A stretch of DNA of 8,528 bases from an uncultured Eubacteriales bacterium. GTDB taxonomy: Bacteria > Bacillota > Clostridia > Christensenellales > CAG-138. The notes beneath the pieces were generated by a model that saw only the letters and a program-made list of their open reading frames with translations, was not told the DNA's origin and did not search any database. Below, one piece after another: positions 1-5,710 of this stretch (position 1 is the first letter of the stretch; each line of letters begins with the position of its first letter). The stretch is taken from assembly GCA_900544965.1 (NCBI GenBank), contig UQXE01000055.1:1-8528 (forward strand), in the 5' to 3' direction. A program made the translations under genes and the position numbers.

Positions 1-408
1 CGGAGCAATATCCATACGATAAACAGTTGGGGCAAAGTCACGCTGGTTCAGGCTTATGCCCTCGCATGAGCGGGCGTTACGCCTCCGTTTCGCTACCAAC
101 TTTTTGCGGTTGCGCCTTCGGCGCTGGAAGCTGGAGCAATATCCATATGATAAACAGTTGGGGCAAAGTCACGCTGGTTCAGGCTTATGCCCTCGCATGA
201 GCGGGCGTTACGCCTCCGTTTCGCTGCCAACTTTTTGCGGTTGCGCCTTCGGCGCTGGAAGCGGAGCAATATCCATACGATAAACAGTTGGGGCAAAGTC
301 ACGCTGGTTCAGGCTTATGCCCTTGCATGCGCGGGCATCACGCCTCCGTTTCGCTACCAACTTTTTGCGGTTGCGCCTTCGGCGCTGGAAGCGGAGCAAT
401 ATCCATAT
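1..408. repeat. Tandem array of a ~130-bp non-coding repeat (3 copies plus a 17-bp partial)
   Basis: Copies begin at 1, 131 and 262, with a truncated fourth at 392-408, so the spacing is 130, 131 and 130 bp. The extra base is a T at 132 (CTGGAG instead of CGGAG). Copies differ at only a handful of positions. Copy 3 has the most changes, clustered around 323-340. Each copy carries a perfect hairpin GCGCC-TTC-GGCGC (112-124, 243-255, 373-385), a GCCC...GGGC dyad around GCATG, and a longer-range pair AGTTGG/CCAACT. The period is not a multiple of three, so open frames across it do not give a periodic protein. Near-identity points to recent duplication. The array is cut by the left window edge, so the copy number is unknown. 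I do not recognise the family. Confidence 0.93.
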
Positions 409-595
409 CCAAATATCAACTGATCTACACTATACCTCTTTGTCATATGTATATACTTTGGAATAAGGCGGCAATGCATTTAAAGGTGCTCTATTAGTAC
501 ATCTAATACATCACTTTTTCCAATAATCATCCAATCTTAGCGCAGAGGGTATGTGAGATGGAGCGGCCGCTGCAGCGTTTATAGAGTAGGTAAAG

Positions 596-633
596 AAAAA
601 CGCGGCCCAAAGGGCGCTCGGAGCGGCGTTTTT
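596..633. terminator. Strong, probably bidirectional intrinsic terminator
   Basis: AAAAACGC (596-603) pairs perfectly with GCGTTTTT (626-633). The enclosed 22 bases can fold into two small hairpins, GCCC-AAA-GGGC (605-615) and GCT-CGG-AGC around 616-624, giving a three-way-junction shape. The flanking A and T runs would supply a U-tract on either strand. No protein gene ends nearby on either strand, so whatever it terminates is either a transcript crossing the repeat array or an unannotated RNA. Confidence 0.7.
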
Positions 634-1060
634 ACATCGCTGTCCTACCGCGCGCATGCAATACTGAATTGAAATTTCAGGATACTGGCATAAAGCTGTT
701 TTGGCATAAGCGGTACATCATTCATGGAGGTGTTATATAGATTTACATTGGGAATTCAGTCTTCCTAATAATCAGCAGCTGTACAAATCGAATCTTTTTA
801 TGGAATAGTTTAACGTTTAGATGGATAAACGGTTTACACGTTTCATAAAAATTTTAATAAGCTCCAATAACCGGGGATAGAAATACAGGCGAGCCAATAT
901 TAAGGCTAGTTTTACTTATTATTAGATCTGCAGGGCTGTTATAAATGCACCCGCAAGATAAGCCGCTAAAGGCTGTAGGATATCGCTGTCAAAACGGTTA
1001 CAATACGGCGTTACAAGAAAAAAAGCGGCGTTAATATGGCGAAATTTTAAATTTATACTA

Positions 1061-1089
1061 TTGCGCGGCAAATGCAGATATGATATCCT
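1061..1089 (+). promoter_or_regulatory. Probable promoter of the lipoprotein gene
   Basis: TTGCGC (1061-1066), a 17-bp spacer, then TATCCT (1084-1089) preceded by TG at 1081-1082, an extended -10 arrangement. The predicted start near 1096 leaves a leader of about 20 nt containing the G-rich ribosome binding site. An alternative a little upstream is TTAATA (1031-1036), 17 bp, TATACT (1054-1059). Neither matches consensus fully, so which one is used is uncertain. Confidence 0.45.
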
Positions 1090-1116
1090 ATAAATAAAGG
1101 CAATGGGGGGATCGTT

Positions 1117-1575
1117 ATGAAGAAGTGTTTCCTGATCCTATTTTGCGTACTGATTATGTTTATAATGGCCTGTTCACCCCCAGATGAATCCTTTGAAATG
1201 GAAGGGGAGATGGTTTATAACTGGAACACGGTGCAGATAGCCGATAAAATCCCAGCCCAATACGAGCGTATTCCTGTGTATGCAGACAACTTATCATATA
1301 ATTACATAAACCGCCGGTACTATCTTGAAGTTGTGTCGCTGCCGTATAACCTACAGAGGGTTATTAAAGAGGCGGTTGAAACCAGTTCGGACGACGAGAT
1401 TAGTAGTACGCGTTATAATCTCTTTGCCATACTGGAAAGGGATAACCAATACCGCATTTATTTGCCAAGCGGCGAGTTCCTATATTATTATGAGCTTGAA
1501 CCCTATAATGCTACTAATAAAATTCCGGAAGAAATGAAAAATAGGTTTCCCCATTTACACATAACTGAAAAGTAA
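1117..1575 (+). CDS. Small predicted lipoprotein of unknown function
   Basis: Encodes 152 residues. The N-terminus has a KK pair, a hydrophobic stretch (residues 4-17) and a lipobox-like I-M-A-C with the lipid-modifiable cysteine at residue 19. That predicts export and anchoring to the outer face of the membrane, with a mature chain of about 134 residues. The -2 methionine is less usual, so lipidation is likely rather than certain. The mature part is rich in Tyr and Asn and has no motif I recognise. The start at 1117 is supported by a GGGGGG run (1105-1110) six bases upstream and by the signal peptide beginning there. It stands alone: 246 bp and a separate promoter lie between it and the next gene, and I see no clear terminator after it. 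Its function is unknown. Confidence 0.8.
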   Translation: MKKCFLILFCVLIMFIMACSPPDESFEMEGEMVYNWNTVQIADKIPAQYERIPVYADNLSYNYINRRYYLEVVSLPYNLQRVIKEAVETSSDDEISSTRYNLFAILERDNQYRIYLPSGEFLYYYELEPYNATNKIPEEMKNRFPHLHITEK

Positions 1576-1688
1576 TTTGCGTTTTACAATGCAGGGGCGC
1601 TATGGTACCCGTCATATAAGGCTATGCAGCCAGGCGGACACTTATGCGTTGGGTTCAAGATTAGGGATAACGCTGTCGTATTTTGTTA

Positions 1689-1718
1689 TTGCTCATCTAT
1701 TCCGAAGCATATTATAAT
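1689..1718 (+). promoter_or_regulatory. Probable sigma-A-type promoter of the SPFH/zinc-ribbon/TPM operon
   Basis: TTGCTC (1689-1694) and a perfect TATAAT (1713-1718) separated by 18 bp. Transcription would start near 1725 and give a leader of about 97 nt before the GTG at 1822. No ECF-type promoter motif was obvious, although the homologous B. subtilis operon is controlled by sigma-W. Transcription in this organism therefore appears housekeeping-like, subject to regulators I cannot see. Confidence 0.6.
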
Positions 1719-1821
1719 AATCTATAGGGATTAGTAAGAGCTCCGTTTGGCAAATCAGGCCAGGCGTTGCTTTTATGCACAGTAATTGCAGCTTGTATAT
1801 AAATGAAGGGAGAAAATCATT

Positions 1822-3171
1822 GTGGGTATAATTAAGGCGTCAATCGAAGCGATACGTAGTTCTCTGGCCGACCAATGGCGGGAGATAGTGGAGCCCGACG
1901 ATATGGGCGCGGGAACGGTAATGACCGCGGGAAAGCTGATACGCAGAAATGAGAACACAAAGGGAACAAAGGATCTGATTTCAAACGGGTCTGTTATACA
2001 CGTACAGGTAAACCAGTGCATGCTGTTGGTAGATGGGGGAAAGGTGGTCGATTTTACCGATGAAGAGGGCTATTACATTGTCGACGACGGCGCTCCCAGC
2101 CTGTTTTCAAAGCAGTTTAAGGATACGCTGAAGGATTCGGTAAAACGTATTATGTATGGCGGGGGCACGCCATACAAACAAAAGGTGTATTATATAAACC
2201 TCCAGGAGATCAAGGGGATAAAGTTTGGAACAAAGACTCCAATCAATTATTTTGACAGTTTCTATGGCGCCGAGCTGTTCCTTCGCGCTCATGGCGAATA
2301 CTCCATAAAGATCGTAGACCCGCTCCTGTTTTACGCCGAGGCTATACCAAGGAATATGGAAACCGTTCAAATTTCTGATATAAACTCTCAATATCTGTCC
2401 GAGTTCTTAAGCGCTCTGCAGGCCGCTGTCAACCGTATGTCGGCCGATGGGATACGCATTTCACACGTTACGTCCAAGAGCGTTGAACTGAGCAAATATA
2501 TGGCGACCGCGCTTGATGAGGAGTGGCGGCAGCTGCGCGGGCTGGAGGTTTGCTCCGTAGGTTTAAGCAGCCTGTCGTATTCCGACGATTCGCAGGAGCT
2601 GATAAACATGCGCAACAAGGGAGCCATGCTGTCAGACCCAATGGTGCGCGAGGGCTATGTCCAGGGCTCCATAGCGAGGGGTATAGAGGCCGCGGGCTCT
2701 AACGAAGCGGGGAGCATGGCTGGTTTTATGGGCGTTGGAGTAGGCATGAATGCTGCCGGCGGTTTCATGGGCGCCGCGTCCAGCACGAATATGCAGCAAA
2801 TGCAGATGAATGGTATCAGGGCGGATACTTGGCGGTGCCAGTGCGGATATGAGAACACAGGAGGGTTCTGCCAGGGATGCGGCAAGCAAAAGCCGGAGGC
2901 GGGCAATGCCTGGAGCTGCGAATGCGGCGCGAATAATACCGGGAATTTCTGTCAGTCCTGCGGAAGACCTAAACCAAAACAAGCTGGGGAGTGGCAGTGT
3001 GGCTGCGGCGTGAATAATACGGGCAGCTTCTGTCAGTCCTGCGGTGCTAGAAGGCGCGATATGAAGCTGAAATGCGATAAGTGCGGCTTTGAGCTCAAGA
3101 GCGATACGGTTATGCCGAAGTTTTGCCCAAACTGCGGAGATCCCATTGACAGTGCGGATATGAAGCCTTGA
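1822..3171 (+). CDS. SPFH/Band-7 protein with four C-terminal zinc ribbons (YdjI-like, 'virion core protein'-type)
   Basis: Encodes 449 residues starting at GTG, chosen because AAGGGAG lies nine bases upstream. The N-terminal ~270 residues look like the Band-7/SPFH domain of the YdjI family. There is no signal peptide or membrane segment, so the protein should be cytosolic and act at the membrane through partners. A Gly/Ala/Met-rich linker (about 296-332) leads to three near-identical ribbons (Cys339/341/350/353, 366/368/377/380, 393/395/404/407) at an exact 27-residue period. A fourth CxxC...CxxC ribbon follows (418/421/435/438). In B. subtilis, YdjI links PspA to the membrane proteins YdjG and YdjH. 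The next two genes here resemble those partners, which supports the call. Extra ribbons make this protein longer than I expect for YdjI. The family assignment is from architecture and context only. Confidence 0.85.
   Translation: MGIIKASIEAIRSSLADQWREIVEPDDMGAGTVMTAGKLIRRNENTKGTKDLISNGSVIHVQVNQCMLLVDGGKVVDFTDEEGYYIVDDGAPSLFSKQFKDTLKDSVKRIMYGGGTPYKQKVYYINLQEIKGIKFGTKTPINYFDSFYGAELFLRAHGEYSIKIVDPLLFYAEAIPRNMETVQISDINSQYLSEFLSALQAAVNRMSADGIRISHVTSKSVELSKYMATALDEEWRQLRGLEVCSVGLSSLSYSDDSQELINMRNKGAMLSDPMVREGYVQGSIARGIEAAGSNEAGSMAGFMGVGVGMNAAGGFMGAASSTNMQQMQMNGIRADTWRCQCGYENTGGFCQGCGKQKPEAGNAWSCECGANNTGNFCQSCGRPKPKQAGEWQCGCGVNNTGSFCQSCGARRRDMKLKCDKCGFELKSDTVMPKFCPNCGDPIDSADMKP
2830..3045 (+). repeat. 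Intragenic 81-bp tandem repeat encoding three zinc ribbons
   Basis: Units begin at the Trp codons at 2830, 2911 and 2992 (residues 337, 364 and 391). Each encodes the pattern W-x-C-x-C-G, then N-T-G-x-F-C-Q-x-C-G, followed by a variable Lys/Pro-rich spacer. The exact 27-codon period and the repeated N-T-G-x-F-C-Q core indicate duplication inside the gene. The nucleotide sequences have diverged more than the protein pattern, so the duplication is not very recent. Confidence 0.85.
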
Positions 3172-3237
3172 CGTTACAAAAAGAACTATGATGCTATGGA
3201 GTAAAAGGGTTTTATATGATAAATAGACCAAATGAGC

Positions 3238-3268
3238 CGTTTGATTTAAAGGGTCAAACGCTTATAAT
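3238..3268 (+). promoter_or_regulatory. Inverted repeat with promoter-like boxes in the gap before the YdjG-like gene
   Basis: CGTTTGA (3238-3244) and TCAAACG (3254-3260) form a perfect 7-bp dyad with a 9-base spacer. The same stretch contains TTGATT (3241-3246), 16 bp, TATAAT (3263-3268). As a promoter it would start transcription near 3275, inside the ribosome binding site of the next gene, which is awkward. As RNA it could be a stem-loop that affects processing or stability between the first and second genes. There is no U-tract, so it is not a normal terminator. Confidence 0.3.
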
Positions 3269-3283
3269 GCCATGGAGGACAAT

Positions 3284-4336
3284 ATGCCGGTACTGATATA
3301 CAAGTGTCCAAACTGCGATGGAGACGTTCGATTCGACCCGGAGTCCCAGGGGTTTAAATGCGAATACTGTGAAAGCGTTTTCTCACAAGAGGAGCTGCTG
3401 CGGTACGCTCCCAACCAGTCCAAGGAAGCGGCGTCTTCATGCAATCGTAATGATGATAAAGGCGGCGCGGTAATCTATTCGTGCCCTACCTGCGGCGCGG
3501 AAATAGTTACGGACAGCACTACCGCGGCAACGTTTTGCTTTTACTGCCATAATCCTGTTGTGCTCTCTGGGCGGCTTGAAGGCGAGTATAGCCCTGATAA
3601 AATTATACCGTTCACGCTGTCGCGCGAACAGGCTGTAGAAAGGTTCCTGTCATGGGTAGGCAAGAAAAGATATACGCCAAAGGCATTTTTCAGTAAGCGG
3701 CAGATAGAGATGCTGTCCGGTGTATATTTCCCCTATTGGATGCTTGACGCGGAGCTCGAAGCCAGGCTTGACGCGGTAGCGGAAAACGTACGCGTATGGC
3801 GCACGGGCAATGTCCAAAACAGGGAAGTCAGCAGGTACAGGGTTTGCCGGGGAGGCACTGTAGGCTTTAAGGGCTTCATTAAAAATGCGCTGCAAAAGGC
3901 CGACCTTAGCCTGGCGGAGGCTGTACAGCCTTTTGACGAAGCGGGCTTTTTACCGTTTTCAACGGCCTATCTTTCAGGTTTTATGGCGGAAAAAAGGGAT
4001 ATAGAGTGGCAGCGGCTTGAGGAAAGCGCAAAGCAGGAGCTGGAGGACTACGCCAAAAGCATGCTGAAAGGCAGCATAACGGGATATTCTTCCGTTGCCT
4101 CAGGTCATATGGAATCAAGGTTTACACAGGAAAGCCTGAACTATGTTCTTCTGCCCGTATGGGTGCTGACATATGCCGGCAGAGACGGAAAGATGTATTA
4201 TTATGCCATGAATGGGCAGACCGGCAAGGTTTGCGGCAAGCTGCCCACCGACAAAAAGAAATTATTGATGCTGTTTGCCGCGCTGGCCCTGCCCATTGCC
4301 CTGGCAGCGATGATGATAGGATGGTTGCTGATATGA
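3284..4336 (+). CDS. Double zinc-ribbon protein with C-terminal membrane anchor (YdjG-like, 'TFIIB-type zinc ribbon')
   Basis: Encodes 350 residues from ATG 3284, which follows GGAGG (3274-3278) by five bases. An in-frame ATG at 3272 overlaps that site and is therefore unlikely to be used. Two zinc ribbons lie at the N-terminus (Cys8/11...26/29 and Cys67/70...85/88). A ~230-residue mostly polar domain follows, with aromatic patches such as F-P-Y-W near 151. A KKK sequence then precedes a single hydrophobic segment (about 327-348) at the extreme C-terminus. This predicts a tail-anchored protein with the ribbons in the cytosol. B. subtilis YdjG has a similar length and plan and acts with YdjH as a membrane anchor for the YdjI-PspA complex. 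The gene lies 112 bp after the SPFH gene and overlaps the next gene by ATGA, suggesting translational coupling. Confidence 0.85.
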   Translation: MPVLIYKCPNCDGDVRFDPESQGFKCEYCESVFSQEELLRYAPNQSKEAASSCNRNDDKGGAVIYSCPTCGAEIVTDSTTAATFCFYCHNPVVLSGRLEGEYSPDKIIPFTLSREQAVERFLSWVGKKRYTPKAFFSKRQIEMLSGVYFPYWMLDAELEARLDAVAENVRVWRTGNVQNREVSRYRVCRGGTVGFKGFIKNALQKADLSLAEAVQPFDEAGFLPFSTAYLSGFMAEKRDIEWQRLEESAKQELEDYAKSMLKGSITGYSSVASGHMESRFTQESLNYVLLPVWVLTYAGRDGKMYYYAMNGQTGKVCGKLPTDKKKLLMLFAALALPIALAAMMIGWLLI

Positions 4337-5166
4337 TTAGTTGGAAAAGGCATTTTATGGCGCCGGTTATTCTGGCGGTGATTATTCTAATCATCTGCTC
4401 GCCCGCTTCGCTTGCGGCCGGCTGCGGCGTATATGATCATGCCGGATTGTTTAACGGCGGAGAATATGAAGCGCTGCTTGAGAAAGCGCAAAGCCTAAGC
4501 GAAGCCTCTGAAGCTGATATCGTAATTGTAACGATTGACGACGCCGGAGGGAAGACCTCCAGGGATTACGCGGATGATTATTATGATTATAACGGCTTTG
4601 GCCCTGACGGCGCGCTGCTTTTGATCGACATGGACAACCGCAACGCATATATATCGACAAGCGGTACTATGATCAGGTATCTTACCGATGCGCGTATAGA
4701 TTCAGTACTTGACAGTGTTGTGGCCGAACTGGCGGACGGAGGCTATTATTCGGCGTCGGTTGAATTCTTGAACCGCACCGAAGGCTATATTGACGCGGGT
4801 ATTCCGGATGGGCAGCATAACTATGATTCTGAAACCGGAGAGACGGATGAATATGAGGACGCGGCCGTTAAGTCGCTGACAGCCGGGGAAATCGTTGTGT
4901 CGCTGGCGGTGGGCGGGGCTGTCGGCCTAGCGGTTGTCGGAGGAATAAAGAGAAGCTACAGCATGAAGAACGACTGCTACAGGTATCCATATGCTAGCAA
5001 AGGTTCGCTTGAACTGTCACAAAAGGCTGATGAACTGATTGACCATCATGTAACCAGGACAGTTATACACGTCCATCACGATAATGGCAGAGGGAGCGGG
5101 CCAAGAAGCACAACGCACAGCTCAAGCAGCGGAAGAACGCATGGAGGAGGGGGAAGAGGTTTTTGA
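4333..5166 (+). CDS. TPM-domain membrane protein (YdjH/YgcG-like)
   Basis: Encodes 277 residues from ATG 4333, which overlaps the preceding stop as ATGA and follows AGGATGG (4318-4324). This start gives a classic signal peptide: K5/R6/H7, hydrophobic core 10-22, then A-S-L-A-A-G-C. Cleavage could be by signal peptidase I near residue 28, or by signal peptidase II at Cys31, although the -3 alanine is weak for a lipobox. Residues 33-155 fit a TPM domain, with D-D at 69-70, Y-A-D-D-Y at 79-83, G-x-D-G-A-L-L-L-I-D at 90-99 and a Y-I-S-T-S-G segment. A membrane helix follows (about 185-204). A basic, Ser/His/Gly-rich tail ends R-T-H-G-G-G-G-R-G-F, typical of this family. The TPM domain should face outward and the tail the cytosol, where it could contact the YdjG- and YdjI-like proteins. 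A biochemical activity cannot be assigned. Confidence 0.87.
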   Translation: MISWKRHFMAPVILAVIILIICSPASLAAGCGVYDHAGLFNGGEYEALLEKAQSLSEASEADIVIVTIDDAGGKTSRDYADDYYDYNGFGPDGALLLIDMDNRNAYISTSGTMIRYLTDARIDSVLDSVVAELADGGYYSASVEFLNRTEGYIDAGIPDGQHNYDSETGETDEYEDAAVKSLTAGEIVVSLAVGGAVGLAVVGGIKRSYSMKNDCYRYPYASKGSLELSQKADELIDHHVTRTVIHVHHDNGRGSGPRSTTHSSSSGRTHGGGGRGF

Positions 5167-5182
5167 CACGGTGATGGAAGGA

Positions 5183-5497
5183 CTACCCTTTTCTATGTAT
5201 CAGGTGTCCAAACAGTCCTCCTAAGAACATAACGCATGCGTATATGGGAATATATCCCCATGCTGTATAATTGTAAAAAATAAACATAGAAGGAATGAAG
5301 ATGATTATAATCACAATAGGCAGCCATATTAGAAAGCCATTTTTAAGCGTATGTATGAACGTGAGCACGAAGGAAATGATTGGAAAGATGAGCATAAGCA
5401 GTCCAGGCTTGAAGTCAGGTATGATAATCGGCAGAAGATAGAACGTAATTATGCTTAGCAATAAGTATACCAGCGCGCCTTTAATGTTTTGTTTCAT
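5183..5497 (-). CDS. Small four-helix membrane protein of unknown function
   Basis: Encodes 104 residues, mostly hydrophobic. Probable membrane helices are at about 7-27, 31-51, 54-76 and 80-101, with short Lys/His/Arg-bearing ends. The start is supported by GGAAGG about ten bases upstream of the ATG and by a good promoter 75 bases upstream on the same strand. I do not recognise the family. It converges with the TPM gene, with only 16 bp between the two stop codons and no clear terminator there. It diverges from the 123-residue membrane-protein gene at 5711. The sequence is more AT-rich than its neighbours because of many Ile, Phe and Leu codons. It is unlikely to be a shadow, because no gene lies opposite it and it has its own promoter and ribosome binding site. 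Confidence 0.72.
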   Translation of the reverse strand: MKQNIKGALVYLLLSIITFYLLPIIIPDFKPGLLMLIFPIISFVLTFIHTLKNGFLIWLPIVIIIIFIPSMFIFYNYTAWGYIPIYACVMFLGGLFGHLIHRKG

Positions 5498-5579
5498 CCG
5501 TCTATAATCCTTCCAAATGGATAAAGAATACTATTCCGCTCAGGCATGGTTAGCGCCGCGCCTGAAAAGGATTTCAAAC

Positions 5580-5608
5580 AGTATATCACCGAAACTATGG
5601 CCAAACAA
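5580..5608 (-). promoter_or_regulatory. Promoter of the leftward membrane-protein gene
   Basis: Read on the minus strand: TTGTTT (5603-5608), a 17-bp spacer, then TATACT (5580-5585) preceded by TGA, an extended -10. Transcription should begin near 5573 and give a leader of about 75 nt. A weak TGAAA/TTTCA dyad (5563-5576) sits at the predicted start point and could be an operator. Confidence 0.62.
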
Positions 5609-5652
5609 CAAAATCGCAAAAAAACATAACAACTAATAAAATAGATAAAAGA

Positions 5653-5681
5653 TTGACTCTCACTACGGGGCGTAGTAATAT
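5653..5681 (+). promoter_or_regulatory. Promoter with embedded operator-like dyad for the rightward membrane-protein gene
   Basis: TTGACT (5653-5658), a 17-bp spacer, then TAATAT (5676-5681). The spacer is almost filled by a perfect inverted repeat, ACTACG-GGG-CGTAGT (5662-5676). A dyad placed between the -35 and -10 boxes is the usual position for a repressor site or for a MerR-type activator. MerR-type promoters normally have 19-20 bp spacers, so repression is the likelier reading. Which regulator binds is unknown, and no regulator gene is in the window. Confidence 0.6.
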
Positions 5682-5710
5682 ATGCTATAAGGCTATAAAA
5701 GGAGAAAAAC

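Larger units (their letters stand above)
409..1116. other. Intergenic region with no convincing gene
   Basis: About 700 bp without an open frame that has both a start codon and a ribosome binding site. The only strong element is the terminator hairpin at 596-633. Minor features are a TATTAG/CTAATA dyad (492-508), overlapping palindromes AGCGGCCGCT (562-571) and CGCTGCAGCG (568-577), a CTGAA/TTCAG dyad (664-680), and alternative pairings of TAAACG (826-831) with flanking CGTTT(A) segments. The 3' end holds the probable promoter of the lipoprotein gene. A decayed gene or a small RNA is possible but not demonstrated. Confidence 0.6.

Noticed and set aside
1..408. CRISPR array
   Set aside because: The repeats are ~130 bp, directly abutting and near-identical throughout, with no unique spacers.
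56..497. Several overlapping open frames of 60-80 codons on both strands across the repeat array
   Set aside because: They arise from the repeated sequence itself. The ~130-bp period shifts the frame between copies, the peptides are low-complexity, and no ribosome binding site precedes them.
562..577. GCGGCCGC next to CTGCAG, resembling a cloning polylinker
   Set aside because: Only two adjacent restriction-type palindromes are present, with no other vector sequence. In this region they fit as natural overlapping dyads.
710..808. Open stretch after GGAGG at 726-730 that could encode about 25-30 residues
   Set aside because: No normal start codon is in the right frame and position. The in-frame ATG at 724 opens only 13 codons. 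It could be a gene remnant, but nothing identifies it.
961..1000. AGCC/GGCT hairpins suggesting a c-di-GMP-type riboswitch
   Set aside because: Stems are only four base pairs and the conserved riboswitch core bases are absent.
2632..3231. 199-codon open frame on the minus strand opposite the SPFH gene
   Set aside because: It lies entirely opposite the zinc-ribbon region of a well-supported gene, has no ribosome binding site, and encodes an unpatterned Ala/Leu/Arg-rich chain.
3272..3286. Upstream ATG at 3272 as start of the YdjG-like gene
   Set aside because: This ATG is part of the ATGGAGG that serves as ribosome binding site for the ATG at 3284, which is correctly spaced.
4159..4332. Longer N-terminus for the TPM gene starting at 4159
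   Set aside because: The extra 58 codons overlap the YdjG-like gene in another frame and are not protein-like. The signal peptide begins at 4333, at the ATGA overlap.
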